Of a stretch of DNA of 64,000 nucleotides, positions 1-11,769 are shown one piece after another. Numbering within the stretch: the first letter of the stretch is position 1; every line of letters begins with the position of its first letter. Source of the stretch: Amia ocellicauda (taxonomy: Eukaryota; Chordata; Actinopteri; Amiiformes; Amiidae); NCBI RefSeq assembly GCF_036373705.1, contig NC_089853.1, positions 34,376,568 through 34,440,567 of the forward strand, given 5' to 3'. The position numbers and the translations under genes are program-made. The notes beneath the pieces are model-generated. The model was not told where the DNA came from and did not search any database. It saw only the letters and a program-made list of their open reading frames with translations.

Positions 1-62
1 CTTTGTCAGTGGGCAAACATACAAAATCAGCAGGGGATCAAATACTTTTTTCCCTCACTGTA
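1..62. mobile_element. Right terminal repeat of a DD34E Tc1/mariner element cut by the window edge
   Basis: The first 60 bases match, with few changes, the right terminal repeat of the full element at 6538-8122 (compare 8063-8122). They end in CCCTCACTG followed by a TA, the usual Tc1/mariner target dinucleotide. The rest of this copy must lie to the left of the window. Confidence 0.85.
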
Positions 63-664
63 CACACATGCACACTATATATATGCACAGTCACCTACAA
101 AATTACTGGAGCCATTGATAAAGATGTGAATAATGGCTGTATGAAATAAACACATGTAATATGTAGAAAGCGACTGTCCACAACTTTTATTAAAAGCATG
201 CTTTGTTTATAATTAAATTCCGAAGCCATGTAGTTGCACCGCTCAGTCTGGATCAGTCAGCGGTGAAGTCAGATGTGTTGCAGAGAGGTGACTGTCAGAC
301 CAGCCCACCTGCTCACTAATTGGGTCAGGAAGAACCGTCACTCAAACCTGCTCGACCAATGGAGACCCAGGATCCACGCCTCCCTGTAAATCCCGCCCTC
401 GCGGCAAAACAGCGCCAAAACTCGTAAACGAAAAAAAATCGAAAGCAAAGAAACTGGCGGCGAAAGCAAGAATTGCAGCATCGCAAGCAAAGACGGACAG
501 CAGACGAGTTTTGCTATCGTTTTTTTTTGCTTTCGATTTTCGCGATTGATTCGCTTTTTTTTGTTTACAATTCTAAAAATGTTGCATTCAATTTATTTTT
601 GATCTCAACATCAATTTTTTTGAATGCGATACTTATGGCGCTAATTTGAGCCCATACTAGAGGT
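63..664. other. Intergenic or intronic stretch, no gene seen
   Basis: No coding signal is seen. A 15-base inverted match (435-449 against 526-540, AAAATCGAAAGCAAA type) brackets a CpG-containing stretch at 380-520. It may be part of the hAT-derived repeat that follows. Confidence 0.4.
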
Positions 665-1090
665 TTAAAGCACTGTCAATTCCAGCCATTCCTTGAGGAG
701 CTTAACGTTGAATGTGGCGATTTGCCTGATCACACAGAAGTGCGCTGGCTGAGTCGGGGTGCAGTACTCAAAACGTTTTTTGAGCTACGGGGAGAAATCA
801 GACTTTTTCTGCAAAACAAAGGAGACAAGTATCGGACATTGACAAGCTAGTCTCACAAAAAAAGGTGTCAGGTCTCCCTCAGAGCAGTAATTAGGTAAGA
901 TGTGTGTTTTGAATATTCAAAAATGTTAAAGATTAAGTATAATTCTAACTAATTAATTTAAATTTAGTGTTGCAAATTTTGTTGAAACAACAGTGAATTA
1001 TAAATAGGGACGAGCAAATATTAATGCGGCCCTCGAGTGAAACTTGAAATTATCATATGGCCCGTGGTAAAATTGAGTTTGACACCCCTA
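665..1090 (+). pseudogene. hAT transposase remnant (GTF2IRD2/ZBED-like C-terminal piece)
   Basis: Reading from about 665 to the stop at 848-850 gives a peptide containing [23 protein letters not shown] and [13 protein letters not shown]. This is the conserved block of hAT-superfamily transposases of the Charlie/GTF2IRD2 type. The copy lacks its N-terminal part and most of the dimerisation domain. Downstream, 1021-1090 carries GC-skewed tail sequence ending in GAGTTTGACACCCCT, typical of the ends of such hAT elements. It is a dead fragment, not a host gene. Confidence 0.75.
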
Positions 1091-2880
1091 GTCTACACAA
1101 TCTATCAATTCCAAATGTTGATTAGTAAAAGGTGGGGGTAGTAGGCAATATAACTTCTGTAATCACAGGAAAAGGAAGATATTTTCAGAAGCCCTGGCCC
1201 CGCTATTACTCGTGGAGTGAACCAGAACAAGGCTATCTGACGAAAGTGTTTCTGTGGGATAAAGCAAACGTCCCACTTCCGGGTAAAGACGTTTAGTTTT
1301 AATTTTCTGTTGCTGCAAATCACACTTTGTTTTTTAATAGATTTTAAAGTGATGAAATACACAATAAAGTTGTCCTCCCAAGGGGAAGGGGGGGGTGGGG
1401 GGGAAATCCCAGATAGGAACGTCTGCACCATTTCCCTGATTTAGCAAAACATGCTTGCTGTGTATTTTGATGTCCTTTGCATATCTTTAATAAGCTGTTG
1501 GGAACTCCAAGTGTTGACAACTATAGTTATTCTACTAATACCCACATAACAAAAAAACTGATACACAATGACTCAGCTGGAATTGTCAAGTGCATGACAA
1601 CCAATCTCCAATCTCCAGGTAAATCTCTTAAGGTCACCCTGAGGCACAATGATAACCAGATTTTAAGGGCATCTTGAAATAGATAAAGCATCAAAGAAGC
1701 AAAACCTTGATTATCTATTAACTCTGTGAAATCAATCATTCAGTATCTTCTTGCAAAATATTTCACAACCATAAAAAATGCTAGGAAAAGGCTCAACTTC
1801 TTATCAGGATTACTGATTATAAGGAACGATAACTGAATTTGAACAGTAGAAATTCATGAGGCTACGGTTTGGATTTGGTCAGGAAGTTACTTGTTACTTT
1901 ATAACAAAAGCACATTTTGCTCCAATTGTACAACAATAAGTTCCCGGTATTATATGCTTGATGAGCAGCTCCCATAATGTTAGCATCCAAAAAGTGCAAC
2001 GGTCAGAGTATTATCTGTTCAGGGAAATGTGTTCTGTTTGTAGTATGTATGACAGTGTCTCTTAAGTATCTGTGTAACAGTAAGAAAGGACCAGAAGATT
2101 ACAAAAGGGTCTCTTGTAGGTCACAAATTTACTAAATTTAATCATTGATAAATATGAGTAACACAAAGCAAGTAGAAAATTAAAATAAATTTGTGCCTTT
2201 CAGTAACACAGGCTAGCAGATATTTTGGGAGTAAGCAGATCATTATGCCGGTCTAAATTTAAAGGGGAACTAGCGCACTCACAAAAATACATTTATTATA
2301 TTACTTAAATTTGTATTTTACTTATAACAATTACAAAATGTACTTTCATATTACTCCAAATTTACATTTAGTTTACTTGGATATACTTGTTCTATCAGGA
2401 TTGCTTAAACCAAGTAAGTGGATTAGTTGAATTTCTTATCAGCTAGGCCTATTAATTAAAATTACTTGTGGAGTGTATGTTTCTTTCTTTTTCTTTTTTT
2501 TAAGTAACTTCACTTATATTAAACAATAAGAAATGTTGTATACTGAGCATAAGTAATAGGTTAACTTAAATTACTAGCATTATTACTAGAATTAAAAATT
2601 ACTTGTAGAAAGTTATTTTTACTAGTTTTGAGTAATTTAATGTAAAAGCAAAAAAGTATTATTGGTTTATAATTATAATTGTAAATATCCTAAGGAGAGC
2701 TTCTCAGTATTTCAGAATGTGACGTTTCAACATTTACCAGCAAAAAAGACCATAAAGAGCATTGTATTGGACTTCCCTACAGCAGCTCGGGTAATAATTA
2801 CATTCAGTGGTAGTGTGACCAAATGGCTCCCTGTTCACTTGAGGTGAACACTATTAAGGAAAGGCCATTAAGGTCTTGCA
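1091..2880. other. AT-rich non-coding stretch
   Basis: Only short chance ORFs are seen. The segment 2260-2660 is unusually rich in TTACTT/AAGTAA words on both strands and may be an old MITE, but no clean terminal repeats could be placed. Confidence 0.4.

Positions 2881-2928
<48 letters not shown>
2881..2928. repeat. (TAA)n microsatellite
   Basis: About 16 uninterrupted TAA units. The poly-Asn reading of this tract is an artefact of the repeat. Confidence 0.95.
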
Positions 2929-3162
2929 GGAAAAATGTTGTCATTGTTTATCACCAAAACTCAATTGTCAGCTCATTACTGGTCAATCGTTGTCATCTCA
3001 TACATCCCACCTTGCATCATATAAAACTTCTAAACTGGTTCAGTAGTAAATATGCTGGGCATTGTAACTAATAATGGGAAGCAGATGGGGCAATTGTATG
3101 TATTTATTTTACTAAATGAAGATCTGTATTGGCCATCACAAAATAATAAACTGTGAAGCAGA

Positions 3163-3346
3163 AGCACCTGCTGACAGTGAAAATAGTTTTTTTATTATTA
3201 TTATTCACTTATTTAAAAGTCATTTTTATTTACAATTGACACAAAGGTTAAATTCAGGTTCTACTGTGTGGATAATCTGATGAATACTTTCAATTAGAGC
3301 AATTTAATAAATAAATACAAAATAATTTTCACTGTCAGCAGGTGCT
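3163..3346. mobile_element. Short hairpin MITE with perfect 22-base inverted ends
   Basis: AGCACCTGCTGACAGTGAAA at 3163 is matched exactly, in inverted orientation, by the bases ending at 3346. The perfect match extends to 22 bases and encloses about 140 bases of AT-rich non-coding sequence. No transposase is present. The superfamily is not assigned. Confidence 0.7.
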
Positions 3347-4701
3347 TTGTGTTTTTTCATAAGCCATTCCTAACCCAGACTAAACAAAAAAGTCTTATGC
3401 TTCAACGTTTGAACTCACTAGTGACCAGTGTAAATTCATGGCTGACATGCTTCCCCTGAAGTCACTCTTCCACTGAGTGCAGAGAAAACTATTAGTGCCA
3501 CTTCAGCAGTAATGGCTTTACAAGGGAAACTGTTGCAATAATCTATCAGTTCAATTTTGCATTGACTAACTTAACAACCAAAATAATCAGAATATGCCAT
3601 TGCTCTTTGCTTCCTTTTTTGACCCCCATTTTGCAATCTGGACTTTATGTCCAAGCATACCAAAGTGCATGAATCCAATTCTTTTTTCAGCTTTGAGCAA
3701 GATACTGAATGATGTGGTGCAAGCAGAAGCAGAGAAAGCAGAATAGGCTCTTGAAATGTTAATTCATGGTGGTCACCAAGCACGAACAATACCAAGGAAA
3801 GGCTTACATAGACAATCTACTCCTTGGAAATCCCACTGGGTATCAGAGATGAACCCCCTACTTTGATGAAAAAACACTCAAACATGCTTTCCCAACCTGG
3901 CATCCTTGGCTTAGCACACGTTTATCATTCCTTCAATTTCTATGCCAAGTGAAAACGTGTGCAACAAACTCTGTGTTTCTTTACAACCAGAGAATGTGGA
4001 TGCCATGGTCTTTATCAATAACAACATGAAATAATCTCTAAAATGCAGAGAACAGACAATGGACATATGCTAGACTTGTATATTTTCTTAAATTGTTCCT
4101 TTTTAAAATTTAGTCCTCTTGATTAGTTAAGACAATCAGAAAGGTAAGATATGCAATATTGATTTTTGATCTTTAGTGAGGAATCTAATTTTAATAGTAT
4201 TATTATATCAATACAAAACTAATAAGCTTAACAGTTTATTACAATATAATTCAGTCTTTGTTTTGGGGTCATAAATAAAACAACCTATCACACCCATTTG
4301 ACAACAATGCATCAGTGGTATAAAAAGTGCTATTGTGCCCTAGATGAAGGTTATAGTTTTAAGTTTTAGAACTTACTAAAATTATCGAATGGAAAAGAAA
4401 AATCATCAATACTCTCCTACTAACACATGATAACATATAAATCTGTAATTTTAGGGACTGTTACTTCCCCTTTAATCCTTCCTGCTCATTATTGTATAAT
4501 TGTGTTTCTCTAGGTGTGAAATACAGCATAATATGAAATTATATATTTATTTAGTTTCAGGCATATATTATAATCGATATTGTAACAAATTTTAAAAGGG
4601 TTTAGGTGTGGGAAAAAAAATGCATTTCAATTTGATCTTGACAAAACTGTAACTCCCATACTTCGCAAAGTAGCCTGGGCTATCAGATTGTCCATCACTG
4701 C
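3347..4701. other. Non-coding stretch
   Basis: AT-rich sequence with no recognisable exon, RNA gene or repeat family. The short ORFs here look like chance. Confidence 0.4.
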
Positions 4702-5118
4702 TTAAAACCATTGGGGACTGCTTTGATTAAACGTTGTTCTATGGTAAACTGTTAATGAAGGATCAAGGTCATTGCCATTTAAAGAGATATTTATATGCTT
4801 TATGCTACTGGAAAAAGGTCCTGGAGGATTTATTGCCACCATAGGGCCTGTGAAAATGGGTCCTGAAAGGGTGATGTAGCCACATGGTAAAATGCCCACA
4901 GTACATTTTCCGTATTCTCCGCATTCCCTATTTAAAGTTGTAAGACATTTAATCACAGGATCTAACATCATAAAAAAACTAGGAACATGGTTTGAAAAAA
5001 CTATCATAATTATAACTAAGACTATCAATACTAGTATTATTAATAAAAAGAGGATGTTGAAGGACGATGAAACATTACATGATGTCAGTTTCTCTGGAAA
5101 TGGACTCACAACCTTAAT
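4702..5118 (-). CDS. Unidentified ORF with a membrane segment, possible exon (hypothetical)
   Basis: An open frame of about 139 codons runs on the minus strand to a stop at 4699-4701. It reads as a short polar N-terminus (SPFPEKLTSCNVSSSFN), a strong hydrophobic segment (ILFLLIILVLIVLVIIMIVF), then a roughly 95-residue part with five cysteines, several Gly-Pro pairs and sequons such as NIS and NQS. This has the look of a small membrane-anchored ectodomain. There is no in-frame ATG upstream of the hydrophobic segment, and the nearest AG (before GTTGTGAG) has a poor pyrimidine tract. No family was recognised. In AT-rich DNA of this size a chance ORF of this length is possible, so the call is tentative. 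Confidence 0.25.
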   Translation of the reverse strand: MKVVSPFPEKLTSCNVSSSFNILFLLIILVLIVLVIIMIVFSNHVPSFFMMLDPVIKCLTTLNRECGEYGKCTVGILPCGYITLSGPIFTGPMVAINPPGPFSSSIKHINISLNGNDLDPSLTVYHRTTFNQSSPQWF

Positions 5119-6537
5119 GTTTATTTCTTATCAAACATAATCATAACAGAAGTTAATATTACACTTTCAAGTCCCAGTGAGAAGGTCAGCAAGGTTGACA
5201 CAATCATGTGTCAGTGTGAAAAGAGCTGAAGATCTGAGTTATGCAAATACAGATAAAGATATAAATAGATCAAATAGGCAGTTAAATCTAATCTCAAAAA
5301 TACAGAACAAAGATGTTTATTAGCTGAACAGTACGTCCTTCACACCCAGATAGAGATAGGCTGTTCTCAAAAGCATTTTTTGTGCAATATTTTATCTACC
5401 TTTTAAATGTTGCTTTAAAAATCACAGAAACTTAAACTTAAATGATATACTTTCTAAGGAAATTAATTAAATGGTCTATGAATTTACAAATTAAAATGTG
5501 AGGCATAGGGTATATTTAATAATGGTTGAATAGGCCCAATTGTTTTTGTCTGTACATTTTAAAAAGGGACGTGTTACTTTGATTTTAATATAATTTCCTT
5601 CTATGTAGCCTCTCTCATGTTTATATTGTTCAAGAAAAGAGATTATCTTCCTTTTTATTTTTTGCTTTTCAGATACTGTGCCAAAGTACAGATCCAAGGC
5701 TATGTGGACTAATTATTGGATTTCTTGGTAATGTTTCCACACTCTTATAGCCCTGTACAAGAACAGTACATTAATTACACTTTGACTAAACCGAGGTTCA
5801 TTTTTGTACTGGTTAATTTGACCAATTGCACCATCGTGTGGATACATAAGGAACACAGACATTATACATTATGATTAGTGAGTGAGCGCGCTGCTCAGTT
5901 GAGCTTTTGGAAACCAGCGCTGTTCTGAGGGGCAGAACGGGATGACGCGTCTGATTGGTCACTTGCCTTTAGAAGGCGTGACGTAAATCACGCGTTTGAT
6001 GGGCTTGTTTAATTGTTCTTGGAGGCGGGACTTGGCTCTGAGGTGGATTTATTTTGAAGAAAAAAAACGGGAAAAAAAGATGAGTGCAATTAGCAAACAT
6101 TACCCTACCAGACTGTAATCTTAATCGTGAAATGCAAGTACAATATATACCGTTTTATATATTTACATGTTGCATAGCATTAATACTGAGATTAACAAGA
6201 ATAATTAATCCTTTTGAAGAGTGATCATTAACATGTACAGTTCAGGCTTAAACATTTATTACATAAAATAGGACCAGGCATCTTTGCTGGTACAGGGGGG
6301 AAAGTATTTAAATATATGTAGTTGGTTAAATATATTTTTAGAAATGCATATCAATATGTATTAAGCTAGGTAGCTAACATTGCTATTGCTATTGCTATAA
6401 ATAAATCCTCGTACTGGCAAAAAATCCTTCCATACACACCCTGATTCTTGTCTTTTTTGAACGTTTCTCCATAACATCACGAGTGACTTTTTATGTATTC
6501 ATTTACATTACTCCAAAAATATCCATATGTATGTATA

Positions 6538-8122
6538 CAGTGAGGGAAAAAAGTATTTGATCCCCTGCTGATTTTGTACGTTTGCCCACTGACAAAGAAA
6601 TGATCAGTCTATAATTTTAATGGTAGGTGTATTTAAACAGTGAGAGACAGAATAACAAAAAAATCCAGAAAAACGCATTTCAAAAAAGTTATACATTGAT
6701 TTGCATGTTAATGAGGGAAATAAGTATTTGACCCCTTCGACTTAGTACATGGTCGCAAAACCCTTGTTGGCAATCACAGAGGTCAGACGTTTCTTGTAGT
6801 TGGCCACCAGGTTTGCACACATCTCAGGAGGGATTTTGTCCCACTCCTCTTTGCAGATCCTCTCCAAGTCATTAAGGTTTCGAGGTTGACGTTTGGCAAC
6901 TCGAACCTTCAGCTCCCTCCACAGATTTTCTATGGGATTAAGGTCTGGAGACTGGCTAGGCCACTCCAGGACCTTAATGTGCCTCTTCTTGAGCCACTCC
7001 TTTGTTGCCTTGGCTGTGTGTTTTGGGTAATTGTCATGCTGGAATACCCATCCACGACCCATTTTCAATGCCCTGGCTGAGGGAAGGAGGTTCTCACCCA
7101 AGATTTGACGGTACATGGCCCCGTCCATCGTCCCTTTGATGCGGTGCAGTTGTCCTGTCCCCTTAGCAGAAAAACACCCCCAAAGCATAATGTTTCCACC
7201 TCCATGTTTGACGGTGGGGATGGTGTTCTTGGGGTCATTCCTCCTCCTCCAAACACGGCGAGTTGAGTTGATGCCAAAGAGCTCGAGTTTGGTCTAATCT
7301 GACCACAACACTTTCACCCAGTTCTCCTCTGAATCATTCAGGTGTTCATTGGCAAACTTCAGACGGGCCTGTACATGTGCTTTCTTGAGCAGGGGGACCT
7401 TGCGGGCGCTGCAGGATTTCAGTCCTTCACGGCGTAGTGTGTTACCAATTGTTTTCTTGGTGACTATGGTCCCAGCTGCCTTGAGATCATTAACAAGATC
7501 CTCCCGTGTAGTTCTGGGCTGGTTCCTCACCGTTCTCATGATCATTGAACCTCCACGAGGTGAGATCTTGCATGGAGCCCCAGACCGAGGGAGACTGACA
7601 GTTATTTTGTGTTTTTTCCATTTGCGAATAATCGCACCAACTGTTGTCACCTTCTCACCAAGCTGCTTGGCGATGGTCTCGTAGCCCATTCCAGCCTTGT
7701 GTAGGTCTACAATCTTGTCCCTGACATCCTTGGACAGCTCTTTGGTCTTGGCCATGGTGGAGAGTTTGGAATCTGATTGATTGATTGCTTCTGTGGACAG
7801 GTGTCTTTTATACAGGTAACAAGCTGAGATTAGGAGCTCTCCCTTTAAGAGAGTGCTCCTAATCTCAGCTCGTTACCTGTATAAAAGACACCTGGGAGCC
7901 AGAAATCTTGCTGATTGATAGGGGATCAAATACTTATTTCCCTCATTAACATGCAAATCAATTTATAACTTTTTTGAAATGCATTTTTCTGGATTTTTTT
8001 GTTGTTATTCTGTCTCTCGCTGTTAAAATACACCTACCATTAAAATTATAGACTGATCATTTCTTTGTCAGTGGGCAAATGTACAAAATCAGCAGGTGAT
8101 CAAATACTTTTTTCCCTCACTG
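6538..8122 (-). mobile_element. Nearly complete Tc1/mariner (DD34E) transposon
   Basis: The ends are inverted repeats of about 200 bases starting CAGTGAGGGAAAAAAGTATT. A TA precedes the left end at 6536-6537. The right end is followed by TG where TA is expected, so that copy of the target site has probably mutated. A second internal hairpin (7800-7837 with 7855-7892, 38 bases, one mismatch) lies just upstream of the transposase start. The element sits in the loop of the foldback element, so it inserted later. Confidence 0.93.
6742..7755 (-). pseudogene. Tc1/mariner transposase, single in-frame stop
   Basis: Starts at ATG 7755 ([20 protein letters not shown]) and runs in one frame to the stop below 6742, about 337 residues, the usual Tc1 length. 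The N-terminal part is the paired-like helix-turn-helix DNA-binding region. The DDE domain follows, with WSD, HDNYPKH and [11 protein letters not shown] supplying the D, D and E residues; the last two are separated by 34 residues. The only lesion seen is a TAG at 7291-7293, directly after the first catalytic Asp (WSD-stop-TKLEL), where Tc1 proteins have Glu (GAG). This copy therefore cannot make full-length enzyme but decayed recently. Confidence 0.9.
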
Positions 8123-8601
8123 TGTCTCTGCTCTGAAAACAGAGCTGTGTCTGCCCCCAGAGCAGACACACACACACACACAGCTACCTACCTACCTACC
8201 TACCTGTTAGCCACCTAGCTTAATACATATTGATATGCATTTCTAAAAATATATTTAAATACTTTCCCCCCTGTACCAGCAAAGATGCCTGGTCCTATTT
8301 TATGTAATAAATGTTTAAGCCTGAACTGTACATGTTAATGATCACTCTTCAAAAGGATTCATTATTCTTGTTAATCTCAGTATTAATGCTATGCAACATG
8401 TAAATATATAAAACGGTATATATTGTACTTGCATTTCACGATTAAGATTACAGTCTGGTAGGGTAATGTTTGCTAATTGCACTCATCTTTTTTTCCCGTT
8501 TTTTTTCTTCAAAATAAATCCACCTCAGAGCCAAGTCCCGCCTCCAAGAACAATTAAACAAGCCCATCAAACGCGTGATTTACGTCCCGCCTTCTAAAGG
8601 C

Positions 8602-10604
8602 GTATACAAGAGGGAAATGTGTCATTATGAAATAAATGTGGCATTATGAAATAAAAGTCGTCCTTTGAACAATATAATTTTGAAAAAAAAAACTTTATAT
8701 ATTGACTCATTTATATATTTATTGCCTCATGTATTTATTTCAGGATTTATTTCATAGCCATATTTATTTTCTTATTTAATATTGACTTAAATGGTATTCC
8801 ATACATAGCAGTGTTTCTTGACCACTACACCAGCACATACACAGTACAGTGTAGTCTATATGAGTGAAGTATTGCACTCTCTTACATATGCTTTTTGGCC
8901 ATTCATAATGCAGCGCTTTGGAGACTTGAGCACTTATCGCGGGTCAAACGGACTGTGAAATATTGTCAGCACTATCGTCCCTCCCAGCAGCACAGCAGCC
9001 CCGCCCACAATCACAGCGCCATCGATCACCCCCTCGGGTGATTGACAACTGACGAATTCATTTATGAATTCATGTATTAATTAAAGATTGAATTTTGACC
9101 CTTATAATGCTCCATAGGAAATACTTATTCAGCTTTAATACAAAATCACTCAAAGTCTGTCTACTGCTGTTTGCTTTTGTATATGGCAGTCAGCATCAAA
9201 TCGAGGGTCAAATATCCTTACTGTCATCAGAAAGTTATTAGCTGGATGAATAAAAGGTGTTGATTATTTGATTATTCTGGGTTGTAGTAATTAGTACATT
9301 TTTCATAAATGTCATGGAAGGTTTTTACACATAGATTGTTCATTTGTGTAATCACTTGTGCCAGTGCTTGGTATGCATTTATCAGTTCTGCAGTTTATTA
9401 TGTTTAATAAACTCTTACTTCACAGCTTTGTGATTCAACCCATTGAATCAGATCCAACAGTCCCTTGCCATGTAACAATCAGGGAGAACTGAGATTTTAA
9501 ACTGTACACATCTGTGATATGTTAATTTCCTTTTCCAGGAAGCCTGGGTAAAAAGGGATGTGTTTGTAATAATATTCTGCAGCAGAATAACAAGCATCTG
9601 AAATGTTTTCACTATTAAAATAATATAATTATTATATATTCTGAATATTCAAGTTTTATGCTGCTGCCTTCTCATTATGTAATTAGCCTGACATGACCCA
9701 AATCATCTAGTAAACATGTGAACCATTACACATAATAATACTAATTGCAACTGTTTCTCATCTATTAGTTGATTCAATTAAAAAAAAAGCAATGTGATAC
9801 AACAAATGTAATTATTAAACATGAGGAAACGATGAGCTTGATAATATTGAATAAGATGCATGAGTAATAAATGGATGCATGTCTCTTTAAATAAATGTCT
9901 GTCGCTGATGATGTTTAATCAACATGCCAAAGAGCATTTATGGAATGATTAATTGAGATGATTAAACTAATCGGGAAATTATTAATTATTAATCAGTAAG
10001 TGGTTTATCTAGACAGACTACATGACCACCTTGTGCTGGGAGGAATGAAATGCAGTCTAAGAAAGTGGGTCTCATTAACACAGGAGCCTAATCATGAGGA
10101 CAAACCTACTTGACATTAAGTTAACAAAGAAACACAATAAATGTATTTAGGCTTTTTGATGCAAAGGAAAGTGAAAATGGGGAGTGAATTTAGTTATTCT
10201 GTAAGAACTTTTTAAAAGTCTCCCAGTAAAGTGTCACACTATAATCAGATCAGATCAGATTTTAAAACCAGCAACCATTGCTTTTAAAGTTCAAATGTGT
10301 ACAAATGTGCCCATGGGGCAGTGCACAACGGTCTGAGTGCTGCCATGGCTGACTGGGCTTAAAAACATCAAGAGTAATGCCTGTAGCGTACTGGGTGCTG
10401 CATTAGTCCTAAACTTGATGGTTTTTTAGAACTGAGAAATTGCATGGGTATTACAGTAAAGAATACGAGTCAGTTAAAAACACACAAAAACCATCATAGT
10501 TGAGGGATTGAACTGTAACGCTCCAGTAAACAAAATTATTGTAAGTATTGTTATTGTATTTTTGTTATTATTGTATTGTTAGTTAAATTAAAATGAATTC
10601 ATAC
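8602..10604. other. ap3s2 intron 3 sequence with AT-rich repeat debris
   Basis: Just outside the foldback, 8619-8658 carries two copies of a 19-base unit (TGTGGCATTATGAAATAAA type) followed by AT-rich sequence typical of a MITE. 8930-9050 is GC-richer, with a small palindrome GAATTCATTTATGAATTC. No further ap3s2 exon could be found here or further left, so exons 4-6 are presumably outside the window. Confidence 0.5.
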
Positions 10605-11769
10605 CTGTATCAGATCCAGAATCCCAAGCTCACTTTCAGAAGAGTCCACACAAAAGACGAAATACAGGGTAGCGTAATGCCTGTAGATCAGCTTATAGTC
10701 AGATCCTCCTATCAAACTACAAATGGAGACAAACATAACCATGTCATTGCTACTGTCCATTCCAGTGCAGCTCGTTAAACATATCCTTCCCATTTACATG
10801 TATAGTGATGACAGTGCAAAATATCCAAGGGTAAAATCAGGCTGACCCATGCTTCTGCTGAAAATGAAATGCAACACAGCTACCCAAGTCAAATCAGTCC
10901 AAGCTGCATGGCCACAGATGCTCCAAGGTCAATGTTGGTAGTGTTTTTAATACGCACACAAACGTTACTGCGACCTGTGCCAGTTTTACTTTACATCCCA
11001 AAGGGTACATGCGTAGACTGAGGATTGCTGTGGTCGGATCAATTAATCAGAGCATTTCTCTTTATAATTCTACAGCAAAAATCAGCATTTTCATGAATAT
11101 TAACATCTGTGATGGAATGAGTTGAAAAGTCCTGATCATAACCACGCAGATATACATACCTTCCCCCTTCCAAAAAATTACAGACATTGTCGTCTCTCTT
11201 AGACACAAGGTGGAAGGTCTCTCTGATGATCTGTTGTTGCATGTCTTCAGGCTACACAAAGTAAACAGTCTGAGTTAAAACTGCACTCTCACTCTGCATC
11301 ACTGCATATGGTATAATGCCTGCAAAACTGGCCAAGTATTTTCGTTGTAGGTTTTACCACCTGCCACACGGATAAACGTTTCTTTTTCATCTTTTCAGCA
11401 TTAATGATATTGATTTACTTGTTAGCGGTTGGAGTGACGCACTACATTTAAATGATCAAAATGAATCAGTTTATGTGCAATGCTTTACACTAAAGGACCC
11501 AGAGAGGATCAAGCAAACATCTGGGAAGAAAACTTTCCTGATGTTTCTTTAACTAACTAACCTTTTTAAATCCCCAACTTATATTATGAGTGAGGCGCAT
11601 GCAGCAGGTACAGTTAAAATGTATATTTCAGTATCCCTATCTTATGTGGCATTATGTGCATAAAGTATACAAAATACACAAATACGTCAATTGCACTTAC
11701 AAAATACTGATAAAATCTGATAAGTCGGGGCTTCCCATGATTGTTGAACACCAAAATCGCCTTAATCAT
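10605..11769 (-). CDS. ap3s2: AP-3 complex subunit sigma-2, first three coding exons (partial)
   Basis: Small (sigma) subunit of the AP-3 adaptor, which sorts cargo from endosomes to lysosomes and lysosome-related organelles. Exon 1 is 11701-11769 (MIKAILVFNNHGKPRLIRFY, donor GTAAGT). Exon 2 is 11160-11251 (PEDMQQQIIRETFHLVSKRD, ending FLEGG, donor GTATGT). Exon 3 is 10605-10716 (SLIGGSDYKLIYRHYATLYF to LGILDLIQ, donor GTATGA). Phases join cleanly to give residues 1-91 of about 193, covering most of the longin-like sigma fold. The LVFNNHGKPRL-RFYQ-F pattern fits AP3S2 better than AP3S1. The last exons were not found in the 10.6 kb to the left, so the gene runs off the window. It is head-to-head with the F-box gene. 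Confidence 0.92.

Larger units (their letters stand above)
5965..8601. mobile_element. Large foldback element, roughly 400-base inverted arms, interrupted by a mariner
   Basis: Left arm 5965-6378 and right arm 8206-8601 are near-perfect reverse complements. Only scattered mismatches and one indel of about 18 bases (near 6316-6335) separate them. The loop holds about 160 bases to the left and 83 bases to the right of the Tc1/mariner at 6538-8122. The right loop remnant contains a small stem (GTGTCTGC...GCAGACAC) and a (TACC)n run at 8185-8205. No coding capacity of its own is seen. It could be a foldback/MITE-like transposon or a recent inverted duplication. Confidence 0.8.

Noticed and set aside
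1105..1431. Minus-strand ORF of 108 codons with a proline run
   Set aside because: The proline run is a G-rich tract read in reverse. There is no domain, splice context or start context.
5491..5697. Minus-strand 68-codon ORF near the unexplained membrane ORF
   Set aside because: Lys/Ile-rich composition expected from AT-rich DNA. No clear splice sites join it to 4702-5118.
7065..7684. Overlapping ORFs on both strands inside the mariner
   Set aside because: They are shadows of the transposase frame.
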